From Serripes groenlandicus (taxonomy: Eukaryota > Mollusca > Bivalvia > Cardiida > Cardiidae): a stretch of DNA of 64,000 nt. Under the pieces are notes generated by a model that saw only the letters and a program-made list of their open reading frames with translations, was not told the DNA's origin and searched no databases. Numbering within the stretch: the stretch's first letter is position 1; every line of letters begins with the position of its first letter. This document shows, piece by piece, positions 37,104 to 50,860 of this stretch. The stretch covers positions 60,523,062-60,587,061 of the forward strand of contig JASEVX010000007.1 of assembly GCA_031761405.1 (NCBI GenBank), given 5' to 3'. A program made the position numbers and the translations under genes.

Positions 37104-37640
37104 AACAAGAGGTCTATGATGGCCCTGTATCGTTAGGCAATGCGATTTGTCATACCAACCACAATAAGTCATTTTGTGGTCAGGTAAGCTTATACAAGAG
37201 GGTCAGTAACTCTCCACTGCCTCAAAGTAAAATAACCCAATCCTAGACATGACCCATATTCTAACTTAGCCTAGATTTCATTAAGACAATAATTCTGACA
37301 CAGTTTCAACATGCTAAAGTTAAAAATGAAGCTTGAAGCGTGTTAACAAGATGTTCCTTCAATTCGGTCTAGTGACCTAGTGTTCGACCTGACATGGCCC
37401 ATATTCAGAGGAGGCCTAGATATTATCAAGAAAATTATTCTGACATAGTTTCAAGCTACAGAAGTTTAAAATGCAGCTTCCAGAGTGTTAACAAGATTTT
37501 CCTCAAATTTGGCCTAGTGACCTATTTATTGACCCAACATGACCCTTATTCGTACTTGACCTAGATATTATCAAGAAAACCATTCTGACACAGTTTCAAC
37601 ATGCTCAAGTTAAAAATGCAGCTTCCAGTGTTAACAAGAT
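37104..37640 (+). mobile_element. Family 1 element, truncated
   Basis: A second start AACAAGAGGTCTATGATGGC directly after the first element, then three internal units to CCAGTGTTAACAAGATTTTT. Confidence 0.7.
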
Positions 37641-37762
37641 TTTTCTCTGTTCCACGAGAAAACCAACATTGTGGACTCTGCGTAAAGTCTCGATCCGGTT
37701 CAGCCTAAGCATGACGAGCAGGCTAAACCGGACAGACAATTTTCGCCTCCTGTGGATTTTTC
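37641..37762 (+). mobile_element. Extra partial copy of the GTTCCACGAG foldback MITE
   Basis: About 116 bp (TTTTTCTCTGTTCCACGAGA to CGCCTCCTGTGG) repeated in tandem with the start of the 37763 copy. Confidence 0.8.
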
Positions 37763-38577
37763 TCTGTTCCACGAGAAAACCAACATTGTGGACTCTGCGT
37801 AAAGTCTCGATCCGGTTCAGCCTAAGCATGCCGCGCAGGCTAAACCGGACAGACAATTTTCGCCTCCTGTGGATTTTCTGTTTCATGAATCATAACTCTA
37901 TACCTCTATCCCCAGGATACAGAATATGTCAGCCCGGATTAGACTGCGCGGATTGCGTAGGCTGATATGGGACGATACATTACGCAGAGTCCATAATGAC
38001 TATATCATGACTACACTAGGGGGCAAAACACTAACACAACTTTTCCAATTACACAATATACTGCATAAGTTGTTGTTTAATACCGTGGCCTTAGTGCTAG
38101 GTCACCCCAATGACTATATCCTAAACAGGTCGTCTCAGATTGACCTTTGCGTCAGCCAATCAAATTGTCGTTAACCAAATTCCTCAGTATAAAACAGGCA
38201 TTATAGCCCCTATCAATAAACGATACAAAGACTCGGGGATTGTCGAGTGCTCCTCTTGTATCATGCGATTTAATTTAAATTAAAACCGAGCACATGCTCA
38301 CGAGTGTTTAAGTGTATAAATGTCGATACGAGATGACACTTCATGCAGGAAAGTCAGATCAAATATTCTTCCAGCGAAAATTTAAATGAGATTGAGGTCA
38401 CCACTATGCACGACTAGTTCAAGTTTTGGTGTGAGTACTTTTATAAAGGACAAACTATAGTCTTATTTTTAAAACATCACCTTGCATGTCAATCAAAGCT
38501 GACGCCAGTGTCAGACATTTATCTCTTATTCAAAATGCAATGGTCAGTTTAATAGGTTTAAATATCTTTAAACGACA
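37763..38577 (+). repeat. 0.8-kb direct repeat, copy 1
   Basis: It runs from CTGTTCCACGAG to TTTAAACGAC. The first 240 bp form a foldback MITE; the rest carries AGCCAATCAAATTG, CAGTATAAAACAGG and an AATAAA at 38215, in the order CCAAT, TATA, AATAAA. This order is seen in LTRs and promoters, but no internal retroelement genes lie nearby. Confidence 0.75.
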
Positions 38578-38870
38578 CGATCTTATTAAAAAAAAAAAAA
38601 TGATCCTCGACATATTTTGTTGTCCCGTAGTGCGTCTGATTTATGTTAATGATAGCGTCTAGTTCTCATTGAATCGTTTATAACTGGCTGCCTTCATACA
38701 ATAATGCAAATGCTAGCGGCCAGTTCTCCCTGATATTTACACGTACATGTATTTCATTCAGAAAAAACTTTGTAGTCAGAAGAGTCAGGAGTGAACGTTT
38801 CTTCGTGCTCTATTAAACACTAGATGTAATAATAAATATCATTCACCTATGTTACAACATAACCATATGT

Positions 38871-39058
38871 ACCGCCTCGGTGGAGTGATGGTAGAGCGTT
38901 CGCCTCGCCAGCGGGAGGTCGTGAGTTCGATCCCCGGCCTGGTCATACCATATACTTTAAAAATTATGGTAATAACTGCCCTCGTTGGCGCTCAGGGTTG
39001 CGTCACGAATTATCCTCGATACCAGGGTACATAAGAACTGTAGTACAGGTACATTACC
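38871..39058 (+). mobile_element. tRNA-derived SINE (family B)
   Basis: A box CGGTGGAGTGATGGTAGAGC and B box GAGTTCGATCCCC, then CATACTTTAAAAATTATGGT and a GGCGCTCAGGGTTGCG block. Confidence 0.82.
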
Positions 39059-39371
39059 CAAGATACTCCTTGATATAACTAAAATACTGTTGAATGTGGA
39101 ATTTCCTAACGGTGGTTAACATTTCCACTTCGTTTTAATTAGAACCATCTGATGATATAGATACGACAACAGACGGTCGGGGTCGGACCGACGGACGACG
39201 CCAAATTAATATACAATCTGCTTTGTTTTCAATTCTATTCATAGACATTTTCTATATTTTGTTCTATATGTTCTCAAAGTGGTCGGCAGCTGATTTGATG
39301 GATGTGGTAAACGGTTAACCCGCAGCTCTACAATAAAGAATTACAGGCCTACTATTGTACACATAAGAGCT

Positions 39372-40190
39372 GTTCCACGAGAAAAAACCAACATTGTGGA
39401 CTCTGCGTAAAGTCTCGATCCGGTTCAGCCTAAACATGCCGCGCAGGATAACCCGGACAGACAATTTTCGCCTCCTGTGGATTTTCTGTTTCAAGAATCA
39501 TAACTCTATACCTCTATCCCCATGATACGAAATATGTCAGCCCGGATTAGCCTGCGCGGATTGCGCAAGCTGATATGGGACGATACATTACGCAGAGTCC
39601 ATAATGACTATATCATGACTACACTAGGGAGCAAAACACTAACACAACTTTTCCAATTACACATATACTGCATAAGTTGTTGTTTAATGCCGTGGCCTTA
39701 GTGCTAGGTCATCCCTAATGACTATATCCTAAACAGGTCGTCTCAGATTGACATTTGTGTCAGCCAATCAAATTGTCGCTAACCAAATCCTCAGTATAAA
39801 ACAGGCATTATAGCCCATATCAAAAAACGATACAAAGACTCGGGATTGTCGAGTGCTCCTGTTGTATCGTGCGATTTAATTTAAATTAAAACCGAGCACG
39901 TGCTCACGAGTGTTTAAGTGTATAATGTCAATACGAGATGACAATTCATGCAGAAAAGTCGGATCAAATATTCTTCCAGCGAAAATTTAAATGAGATTGA
40001 GGTCACCACTATGCACGATTAGTTCAAGTTTTGGTATGAGTACTTTTATAAAGGACAAACTATAGTCAAACTATAGTCTTATTTTTAAAACATCACCTTG
40101 CATGTCAATCAAAGCTGACGCCAGTGTCAGACATTTATCTCTTATTCAAATGCAATGTCAGTTTAATAGGTTTAAATATCTTTAAACGAC
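39372..40190 (+). repeat. 0.8-kb direct repeat, copy 2
   Basis: Same extent and orientation as copy 1, with few differences. The AATAAA reads AAAAAA here and CAAACTATAGT is duplicated near 40066. Confidence 0.75.
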
Positions 40191-40407
40191 TAGGATATGC
40201 TGTACTTGATAAAAGCACGAACTCACTGTGTCACTGCACATATGCACACAACCTATCCTGATACAGACATAGATTATTTGCGCCACACGACTTTTCAAAA
40301 TGTGTGGATATAAAACGGAATGATGTAGATGCCAAAAACATTTCCTAAAATGTTTGACAAGCAGACGACACCAAAAGTATATATCAGATAAACGGTTTAT
40401 GATTTGT

Positions 40408-40606
40408 TTAGTTGGGGTTAACGCTGTTTTCAACATTATTCAGTTATTTCACGGCGCAGTTCACTTATTCATGATCGCAGGGTAACGAATTATTACTAAG
40501 CTAGAAAGTGTGCCTTGCATAAGGGCACTCCACCAATACAGGTGCGACCAAGGATCGAACCAGGGACATCCGGTTCAAAATTCCGACTCACTAGAGCACG
40601 GCGATT
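40408..40606 (-). mobile_element. tRNA-derived SINE (family A relative)
   Basis: The tail GGGGTTAACGCTGTTTTCAA and inverse B box GGATCGAACCAGGGA are present, with a different central part (GTGTGCCTTGCATAAGGGCA). Confidence 0.7.
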
Positions 40607-41028
40607 CTAAGGTTTATGAAACAAAAATGATAAATCTTGTCATTGACATATTCTAGAAGTTGCTTGTGTCGCCTGCTTTGGTAGGGTGACATACAGGGAT
40701 CATTTCTCCATCATCTGTCCGTCTGTATGTCTGTCTCTTTATGTCCGCATGATTTAATTCAGTGTCATTTTGCCAGGAAAAGAGTGTGTCTCTTTGATCA
40801 TTCTTGTTTCTCTAACTCTTTTAGCGCCGAATTGTTAAAAGTAGACTCTTCCATGTTCAAAATCGGGCGTGTTCATTTCTCATGTAATAAAGTTGGACTA
40901 TTTTGATAACAGAATGGCAAACAATGCTGATTTCAGCAAAAACTTCAATATTGCCTTTGCGCTGAAAGAGTTAATGTATTTAAAAACAGAATGATCTAAG
41001 GGACACAACTCCTTAAGCTGTAAAAGTA

Positions 41029-41125
41029 TCGCCTCGGTGGAGTAGTGGTACGTCCGCCTCGGTCTCGGTAGGTCACGTGTTCTATCTCCGGCCGGGTCAT
41101 ACAAAAGACTTTAAAAATGTTGGTA
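41029..41125 (+). mobile_element. SINE family B, head only
   Basis: TCGCCTCGGTGGAGTAGTGG to AAAGACTTTAAAAATGTTGG, then a (CT)n expansion. Confidence 0.78.
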
Positions 41126-41640
<515 letters not shown>

Positions 41641-41814
41641 ACAGTGAAAACAGACTTGTTTTTCTCGTCATTATCACTACAAAAAATATCCAGGCTAAGT
41701 TTGGGTTGCCGGTGTGCGTCTGAATTATAAACAATCGATTATGAGATCGATTTAACAGGCTCGCGCATATTACTCTATTTTGTGGGCAATTTATTTTTTA
41801 GACGAATTACTAAC

Positions 41815-41965
41815 GATTCGCCACATAAAGATTCGCCACAATTGTATAACGAATCGCCACAGTCTTTTAGTAGTGGAATGGGTGTGTGTTTAGAACAGCG
41901 GTAGTGGAATGCATGTGTGTTTAGAACAGCTGTAGTGGAATGCACGTGTGTTTCGAACAGGTAAT
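41815..41965. repeat. Short minisatellites (GATTCGCCACA and 34-bp unit)
   Basis: Three GATTCGCCACA/AATCGCCACA copies at 41815-41860, then three 34-bp units of GTAGTGGAATGC plus GTGTGTTTAGAACAG to 41960. Confidence 0.75.
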
Positions 41966-42209
41966 TTTAGAACTAGTAGTGGATTACATGTCGCCGATTT
42001 CCGTTGTGCGTCAGGTTGATCACGTGACACTGTAGTGATTTGCAGGAGCAATTTCAAAGTAAGAATTCATACGTTTTTGACCCCCATATACGTTTCTGTA
42101 TTTCAATTCTACCTGAATATGCGTTTAGTTTTCCTCTATAACCTCTTGAAAGCACTGTAGTTATTTTCAGGTGTTATGTCACATGTAGTGGGTTTCATGA
42201 ATGAACACG

Positions 42210-42362
<153 letters not shown>

Positions 42363-43162
42363 GTATGGCCTACGTTATGAGGACTGAACATTGGATACAT
42401 ATCAACGGTCAGAGGACTTTTTACATTCTGAGGACTTACACTCATGTCCTCGAAAAGTTTTCTTGATATAAATCACCATTATGGGGGACTACGTTCTAAA
42501 CATTAAGAAACATGGTTGTCCTCGTAATGTTTGTGCGATGTGATTTGTGTATTTCTGTCATACACAATTTACTCCGTGTGTGTATGTTTGTTCAATCAAA
42601 ATTCGTCATAAAGATTTTCATTGACCAATCAAATATATATATATACCGGTGTCAACATAAAGTACTTCAATTTCTCATAATATCGAATGAGTAAGAACAG
42701 CGTTTCCATGTCCTCCTAAAGATGCTATACATAGACAAAAAAGACACTGTTCTCGCACAGATGGTATACTCTGAAAGTCCTCAGACTGTAGGGCAGTATA
42801 GACCAAATGTCATAAAGGAGTTTTAAAGAAACGGTTGGGATGACATAGATTCTACCTGTGAGGCTCATAATAAGGCCTTGATTTGTGCTTAAGTAGAATG
42901 GTTTCTTAAACATAGAAAAAATTTGCAATTCTAGGACTAAAGTCTTCTTAATGGCACAAAACATCCTCCTCATTACGATGCATAAAATCAGGTCTGAATT
43001 AAATATGCAAATGAATGTCCTCGTTTTGTGGTCCTCAAAAAGATATATTTTATGTGCACGACCCATTTTGTTTTTAAGCATCTCTATACAGTGTAAGAAA
43101 CATCTGATGGTATAACATAAAACTGACGTTAAAACACTTTATATATTCCGCTAAGTAGGCTG
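42363..43162. other. Unassigned sequence with scattered TCCTC/GAGGAC words
   Basis: A 118-codon minus-strand frame (43081-42725) has no recognisable domain and I do not call it a gene. Confidence 0.4.
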
Positions 43163-44882
43163 CCCCTTATTGATACCATTTAATTCACATTTTGTAGCCA
43201 ATTATCTTGTTACTTAGTCTGAATGTTTGTCTTGTGAAGAGCAAACAAAATGTTTTTGATTCTGGTTGAATTTGTGCGAACCACAAATGGTCATTTTGAC
43301 CCTCTTGTTATATCTTTAAATGGATTATGCTATAGTTCACTATTTATTTACTAGAAGTATGCCTACACATCTGTACCTGAAGTAATGCTAACAATCTTCT
43401 TGTGTTAATGCATCGATCAAATCGTATATTAAAATCTCCTTTTGCTGTAATATTAATAAATCATTTTATACGGTTAAACAAATTTACGGCGAAGCCGGCA
43501 ATTTTTCCCCGTCAATAGGTAATGTGTATGAACTTTGCAAATTGCTATACCGTCTATCCAAAAATTGTGTCCAGAGTGGATTTTTCGATGCAGGCGCGAT
43601 ACTGCTACGTTTTGATTACATGAAAAGAAAATATTGAAACAAAAAAAACTTCTAGAGGAAAAAATTAAATATGATAATACGTACTCGATAAAGAAACGCG
43701 CAAAAATACTTTTATACGTGTGAAAGCTTGAGCCGAAGGCTCGAGCGAAGCACGCCTATAGGTTACACGTACGAACACATCATACGAGATCAAAACAACG
43801 AGAATTCAGTACAATCTTACTGTTTTTCACATATCAAATCTCAACCCCATAGCACTTTTTTTCGGCCATTTTGCTTCCGGTCTTACTGGTGAATGTAGAG
43901 CGCCTATGTAATATAGAGTGAGAGCGCCTATGTAATAGAGATTGCCAAATGTGACGTCATTGCAACGAAAAGTAACGTCATTGTAAGGCAAGTAATAAAT
44001 AAATAACAAAAGGAAAACGACAGGAATGGTAGAAAAAGATAGTTTGACTCGTCACAAATGGATTTCATTCACTGGAAGGACTTTATGAAGGCTAAGTCGA
44101 CTATTCTTTTGTACCTGTCATCATTATTTCATCGATTTTATATCTTTGCAATATAGAGAAGCAATAAACACTTGAAAATGATTGTAAATATTTCAACGGA
44201 AGTTATCGTTCGTTACACTGGCCTCGGATATTATTTAAACTGAAAAGGACGAACAATTCTGTTTCTGTATCGACATAGCTTCGTTTCAAGGTAGGATATT
44301 TATTATATCAATAATTTGCTTAAAAATATAACTTCGTTTCTAAATGATTTGTTAGTATCTGTTGAGAACCGTTCCACGATGCTTTCGTCAAATCGCGTGA
44401 CGTCACATCGTGTGTATTGTTTTTGTCTGTATCTGTTCCACGATGCTTACGTCACATCGCGTCACGTCACATAGTGTGTATTGTTTTGTCTGTATCTGTC
44501 ATTTGAAGCCGAATCTGTCTTGCCAAATGTTGACCCACTCAAGAAAATAGCTAAACTATCATATCTTCGACTGTCTAGTTGTATTTGCTTTAAGACGTTT
44601 ATTAATAAGACAGTCGTATTTGCTTTAAGACGTTTATTAATATATTGAAGTAAATGTAGTAAACATGCAAACAAAACTTCAGTCAATTTCAAATTATTTG
44701 CCTTCAATATTCTTTTTTTTTTTTTTTATTGTACAGTTTAACAGTTTATGTCTATGACCTAGCATTTGTCAAATCATGAAAGTATGACCAGAATCAGTTC
44801 ACCCTGGTTTTGGGGTATACATAGTAAATGTCTTGAGCCATATATCCTCCAACCTGAAAGAGAGGAAAACCCTTTCATGCCT

Positions 44883-45275
44883 CCAAATGAGTCCATTGTT
44901 TTAAAGAAATGATGTCATATGTGGACTATCAGTAAAACACATAACTTTTCATTCAACAGGCTGAATTTCTAGTAGTTTCACCTTTTTTTATCCAAAATTT
45001 GTTTATTGCTCAAACTAAAATGAGACCATTGTTTTAAAGGAATGATGTCATATGTGGGCTATCAATAAAACACATTACTTTTCTTTCAACAGGCTGCATT
45101 TCTAGTAGATTCATCTTTTTTTTAACCAAAATATGTTTATTGATCAATCTCAAATGAGTCATGATTGTTTTAAAGAAATGATGTCATATGTGGGCTATCA
45201 GTAAAACACATTACTTTTTTTTCAACAGGCTGAATTTCATTTTTTTTTTATCCAAAATGTGTTTATTGATCAGAT
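44883..45275. repeat. Triplicated 130-bp unit
   Basis: Three direct copies starting near 44885, 45018 and 45147, each with GAAATGATGTCATATGTGG, CAGTAAAACACAT, TCAACAGGCTG and TTTTTATCCAAAA. Confidence 0.85.
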
Positions 45276-45742
45276 TGGACAAACTTGTTACTAAGAATTT
45301 CAACATTATTTCCACTAGGTTATTTTAAATACTCTGCATGTATGTATTCAAACCACATTTACAAAAGATTCAACATCTATTGACAGCACTATTTTCATAC
45401 TTGGGAGCACAACAACCAATGATGTCATAGAACTGTTTTTCAACAGAAAAGGCTATATTATAAATCATAATTAATGTCAGTTATAAGTCACCCAGTGACC
45501 TCACATAAGTGTTCTGTCCTCTGATATAACTGAAATACCACCGAAATGTATATCTTTTCTGTTTTCTATGTAATTTATTGTGAAATCCATTTTTCTGTGT
45601 GAAATTGTATAATCTATACAATAGAAATGGTAAAATTTAAACTAGTATTACATTCATTGTAACAAAAAAAAATCTTATACTTTACTGGTAATAAAATTAC
45701 ACATATATTCATGAACTGCTGCTCAAAGTAAAAACCTATACT

Positions 45743-45815
45743 GTAGTTTAATGGTAGAACACCAGTCCTGGTCTAACAAGAGTTCTGAGTTCAAATCTCA
45801 GCAGGTACATGATTT
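45743..45815 (+). pseudogene. tRNA-like sequence, copy 1
   Basis: A-box-like CTGTAGTTTAATGGTAGAAC and B-box-like GAGTTCAAATCTC at tRNA spacing. The acceptor-stem ends do not pair, so it is a tRNA-derived relic. It lies in block D of the segmental duplication. Confidence 0.5.
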
Positions 45816-48032
45816 GAAAGAAGCAACTAAACTTAACATTTATACATGAAACAATTATGTTGTGGGGAGTAGTCTTACTTAAACACTTATTACATTTTTA
45901 TCCTGGCTTCTAGTGAAAATAGTTTACTCCCTGTACCCTTTTCAAAAGCTTTTATAATTGCGCAATAACAATTAAAAAGGAAAAGTTATCATCATTGATA
46001 ACTCTGAGAATCTGTACATGTTCAAGGTCTGATAAGATCTTTCACTATCCACTTTTTTTTCAAACGACATATTTCATATACATGTATACATACATAATCA
46101 GTTGTTCAGACACTAAGTCTGGAACTTATTAACAAATAACCTGATGCTGTTTCATGTTTTACAAATTAAAAACCAGAAAAGGAGATAGGGGTTCAAAGGG
46201 AAATGTTGTTGAATAGGAACATATATTGTTCATTTTGGATATGTTCATTTTGGATCAATTACACCATTCTGACAATATATTCAGATTAGTCACAGAAATC
46301 AAGTAATTTACATCAGGCAAGGGGCTAAACTTTACCCTTTCCAACATACATCATTATAAATGGGACTTTTGAAAATATTTGTCAACAATTACAGTTTTCT
46401 CAGTCTGTATGCATAGTGTTTTCATCTTATGTGCCTTATAAGATTGTTGTGTGGAGTATTTTAGTATTCTAGAAAGCCAGGGGAAAATGTAAGGTGAACT
46501 GAAGTACCATCGAAAGTAATGTTAAGCTCAAGTCATTCAATCAACCATGGTAAGAGTCAGTTTCCAATTATATGTATTACCAGTTTACAAATAACTAGCA
46601 TTTGTAAAAATAAATCAGAACATTCTTCAATGTCTTCTAGTGTTGTTTTCCATCAACATCCTTGGAAATCTTACAGTCCGTTACAATTCTAACCTAATAA
46701 AAAAAACAACAGATATTTACAAATGAATTAAACTTAAATGCATGATAAGTTTGGTTTTTTTCAATATGTTTTTCAAATTCTGTTTGGTAACTTTCTACAA
46801 TTTGCCTATTAATTTGTTTCTTGTTGTGGGACTGACAGTGCTTAATTAATTGTTCTTGCTTTCACACGACCTAGGCTTTGCCTATTAACATATTATGTGA
46901 TAATTTGCGTGTTATAACACTCGACGTCTATTTTTAAAATGAGTTAGAATAAAAACTGATAAGGTTTTACTGACTAACCGGTAGTTACAAATCCAAATTT
47001 CTGTAATATGACGTCATTCTATTATCGTAACGCCTATGATGAATAAATACCCAAAAGGAAAACGACAGAAATGATAGGAAAGGATAGTGTGACTCGTCAC
47101 AAATGTAGTTCCGTATTTTAGAAAATAACTTTACGAAGGGCAAGTCGATTATTTGTTGTACCTGTCATCATTATTTCATGGATTTAAAATCTTGGACATA
47201 TTTCAAAGTTGAATATATGCTTAACCAGATGATGATTTTTAGTTTATTTGCTTAGGACGGTAGGACTCGTAAATAACTTATAATCAAATCACTGATAGTG
47301 ATGCAAGCAAGGGGCTAACTGCAGATCACGAATAATTATTTACCGATTACACCAGTTAATAAATGTAAACCTGAAATATGTACCGCCTGTACTCATAAGT
47401 TATGGAATACAGTAACTTCGTACCCCAGTAATTTCGTACCCGGTATAGTTCGTACCTTGAAGCTTGTCATTTAAAGCCGTAGCCGTCCTGTAAAATGCTG
47501 CCTCCATTCAAGAGAACAGCTAAAATAGCATATCTTCGACTGTCCAGTGTTATTTACCTTAAAGCGACTGAACTTCAGATACCCAACTGTCGAAAAAAAA
47601 AAATCCAATTTTAAGAAATTCAGTGTTATTTTTGTATTTGGGGCATTAAAATATGATAACTGATATATTACATACCCCTATAATCGGTGAGATTTCTTGT
47701 TTTCGATACTTTTTCCATCGCAAATTCTACCCCGTAAGTATTTTTAAATAGGAAACCCCTTCATCTGGACAATTGAAAACGATTCAAGTTCACTTTATTG
47801 ATAAAAAACGATACATTTTTTTGTTTTCGTGCCATCTGGATTTCAGTCGCTTTAAGACTTGTATCAATATATTGCAGTAAATGTAGCAAACAAAACAAAA
47901 TTACAGCCAATTTCATTTTTCTTACATCGTACAGTTTAGCAGGGAAAGCAGCTATGTCTATGACCTAGTTTTTGTCAACATACGAAAGTAAGAATAGAAT
48001 CAGTGGTTTTGCAACAGAAAAGGCCATATTAT

Positions 48033-48829
48033 AACAAGAGGGCCATGATGGCCCTGGATCGCTCAACTTAATTATACAATGTACTGCAATGCAAAACACA
48101 TCACGACAATTATTCTGAATGCAACCTCCACAGTGTTAACAAGATTTTCCTTCATTTGGCCTAGTGATCTATATTGTTTTACCTGATATGACCCATATTC
48201 CAGCATGGACTAGATATCAACTTGCTCAAAGTAAAAATGCGGCTTTCGGAGTTTGAACAATGATTTCCTTTATTGACCTTGTTTCTGACCCAATATGACC
48301 CATATTCGAACTTGACCTATATATAATGAAGCAAAAAATTGCGGCATCCAAAGTGTTAACAAGATTTTCCTTCAATTTAGCCTAGTGACCTAGCTTTTGA
48401 ACCGGCATGACCCATATTCGAACTTGGCTTAGATATGATTTAGATAAACAATCTCATTAAATGTCAAGCTGCTGTAGCAAAAAATGCGTCTTCTACAGAG
48501 TTAACAAGATTTTCCTTCAATTTGGCCTAGTGACCTAGTTTTTGACACTACATGACCCATATTCGAACTTGGCTTAGATATCATTTAGATAAACAATCTC
48601 ATTAAATGTCAAGCTGCTGTAGACCTCATATGGCCCAGTTTCAACTTGTCCAAGATTTGATGGAGATGAATGTTTTGATAAAGTTTCATGAAGATTGGAT
48701 GCAAATTGTAGCCTGTAGAGTGTTAACAAGCTCAAATGTTGACGACGCACGACGCACGACGGACGGACGCCGGACAAAATGTGATCACAATAGCTCACCT
48801 TGAATTTCGTGCATAGGTGAGCTAAAAAC
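48033..48829 (+). mobile_element. Family 1 element, full length
   Basis: AACAAGAGGGCCATGATGG to GATCACAATAGCTCACCTTG and AGGTGAGCTAAAAA. It is absent from the paralogous site near 45450. Confidence 0.78.
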
Positions 48830-49127
48830 TTAAAGGCAGTTCACAATTAATGTCAGTAATTAGTCACCAAGGGACCTCACATAAGTGTTCTGTCCTCTGA
48901 TATAACTGAAATGTAGCTGTTTTCTGTGTAATATATTGTGAATTCCATTTTTCTAAATTGTTTAATCTATACATAAAACATGGTCAAAACTGGTATACAT
49001 TGTATCAGGAATCTAGAATTGTACTTTACATGCCTGATTGTATCAAATAAATTCTTATACTTTATTTTACATACTGGCAGTGAAATTACACATATTTTCA
49101 TGAACTGTTGCTAAAAGTTAAAACCCA

Positions 49128-49192
49128 AACTGTAGTTTAATGGTAAAACACCCGTTTTAACAAGAGTTCGGAGTTCAAATCTCAGCAGTATC
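49128..49192 (+). pseudogene. tRNA-like sequence, copy 2
   Basis: Paralogue of 45743-45815 with a deletion in the anticodon region (ACACCCGTTTTAACAAG). Confidence 0.5.
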
Positions 49193-49719
49193 ATGTTTTG
49201 AAAGAAGCAAATAAACTTAACAATTTATACATGAAACCAATATGCTTTAGGGAATCATCAGAGTTGTCTAAATGAAACGCTTATCACATTATTATCCAGG
49301 CTTCTGGTGAAAAAAATTATGAAAACAGTTATTTACTACCTGTACGCTTTTCAAAAGCTTTTATAATTGAGCAATAACAATCAGAAAAGGGAACTTGAAG
49401 TTGATCAATAATGATGACTCTGAGAAGCTGATCATGTTCAAGGTCTAATCATATCCTTCAATATCCATATTGTCAAACGACATATTTCATATACATGTAT
49501 ACATAATCAGTTGTTGACACTTGTACTTATTAACAAATAAACTGATGCTTTTTCCTGTTTTACAAATTAAAAACCAGCAAAGGAGATAGGTGTTCAAAGT
49601 GAACATATTGTTGGATAGGAAGATATTGTTCATTTTAGAGCAATTACAACATTCCGACAATGTATTCAGATTAGTCACAGACATCAAGTCATTTACATCA
49701 GGCAAGGGGCTAAACTTAA

Positions 49720-49910
49720 CCCTTTCCAACATACATCAAACCTGCAGCAGATGGCATTGACACTGTTGAGGTAAAAAAAAAGGGGGAAAGCCAACGTTTA
49801 ATGAATACAATTGGAAACATTGTGGCAAAAGGAGAAATTGCTATTCATGAGCAAGTGGTCCTTTTCTCCACAGTGTTTTCATATGCGTCAACAATTTTAA
49901 CTCAAAATTC
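49720..49910 (-). mobile_element. TTAA-MITE copy in the second duplication copy
   Basis: TTAACCCTTTCCAACATAC, then CTGCAGCAGATGGC and GAAACATTGTGGCAAAAGGA with a TTGCTATTCATGAGCAA hairpin. The right end is lost. Confidence 0.65.
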
Positions 49911-50589
49911 CTTTAACCTATGTCTTTCCTTTAGTTATTTAAAGCAGCATATCAGATAAATAGTTTAAAGAATAATATGGGGAATTTTTATTCATCCTAC
50001 ACAATTTAACCCATTTCCCATATATAGACAATCTTATACATGGGACTTTTGAAAATATTTGTCAAAAAGTACAGTTTTCTCAGCCTTTTTGCATAGTGTT
50101 TTTATCTTTGTTATACATTGATCCAGATCAAGCAAAGGTAGCCAGTTGCAAGATTGTTGTGTGGAGTATTTCTAGAAAGCCAGGGGAAAAATGTTAGTTG
50201 AACTGAAATTCCATTGAAAATAATATTAAGCTCAAGTCAATCAATCAACCATGGTAAGAGTCAGTTTCCAATGATACTTATTACTTGTTTACAAATAACT
50301 GGCATTTGTAAAAAGAAATCGAAATATTATTCAATGCATTCTAGGTCGTCTTCCATCACATCCCTGGATATCTATGGCTGTTACACTCCTGACCTTATAA
50401 AAAAAAATAAAACAGATATGTACTAATTAAACTTAAATACATGATAAGTTTTTTTCATTATGATTTCTAGATTCCTTTCTTATTTGGACATTGCTTAATT
50501 AAGTGTTCTTTCTTTCACACGACCTAGGCTTTGCCTTTTAACATATACATTGTTTACCCGAAATAGGTACCGCCTATACGCAAAATAAA

Positions 50590-50860
50590 TCGACGGTAAG
50601 TTCGAATCTGGATCATCTTTGGTCAAAATCTAGGTCACGCAGTCAAGACAAAAGAAAAAACCTTGTTAACATGACACCATTCAATATAAAATCTTCATGA
50701 AAATTGATCAGATTTGTTTGTTCAAATGGTTTCTAAGTCAAGTTTCGAGTTGGGTTGCGTGGGGTTAAAACCTATGTCATTAGAACTAAACAAATTAAAA
50801 CTTTGTTAACAGTAACGTATACTACCTAATCTTCATCAAAGGGTGTGTGTGTGTGGATCA
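50590..50860 (-). mobile_element. Family 1 element, diverged fragment
   Basis: GGTAAGTTCGAATCTGGATC, AAATCTAGGTCACG and CCTTGTTAACATGACACCAT. Confidence 0.5.

Noticed and set aside
37605..38174. Frames RKIHRRRKLSVRFSL and MSARIRLRGLRRLIW
   Set aside because: They lie in duplicated foldback MITE sequence and recur in each copy.
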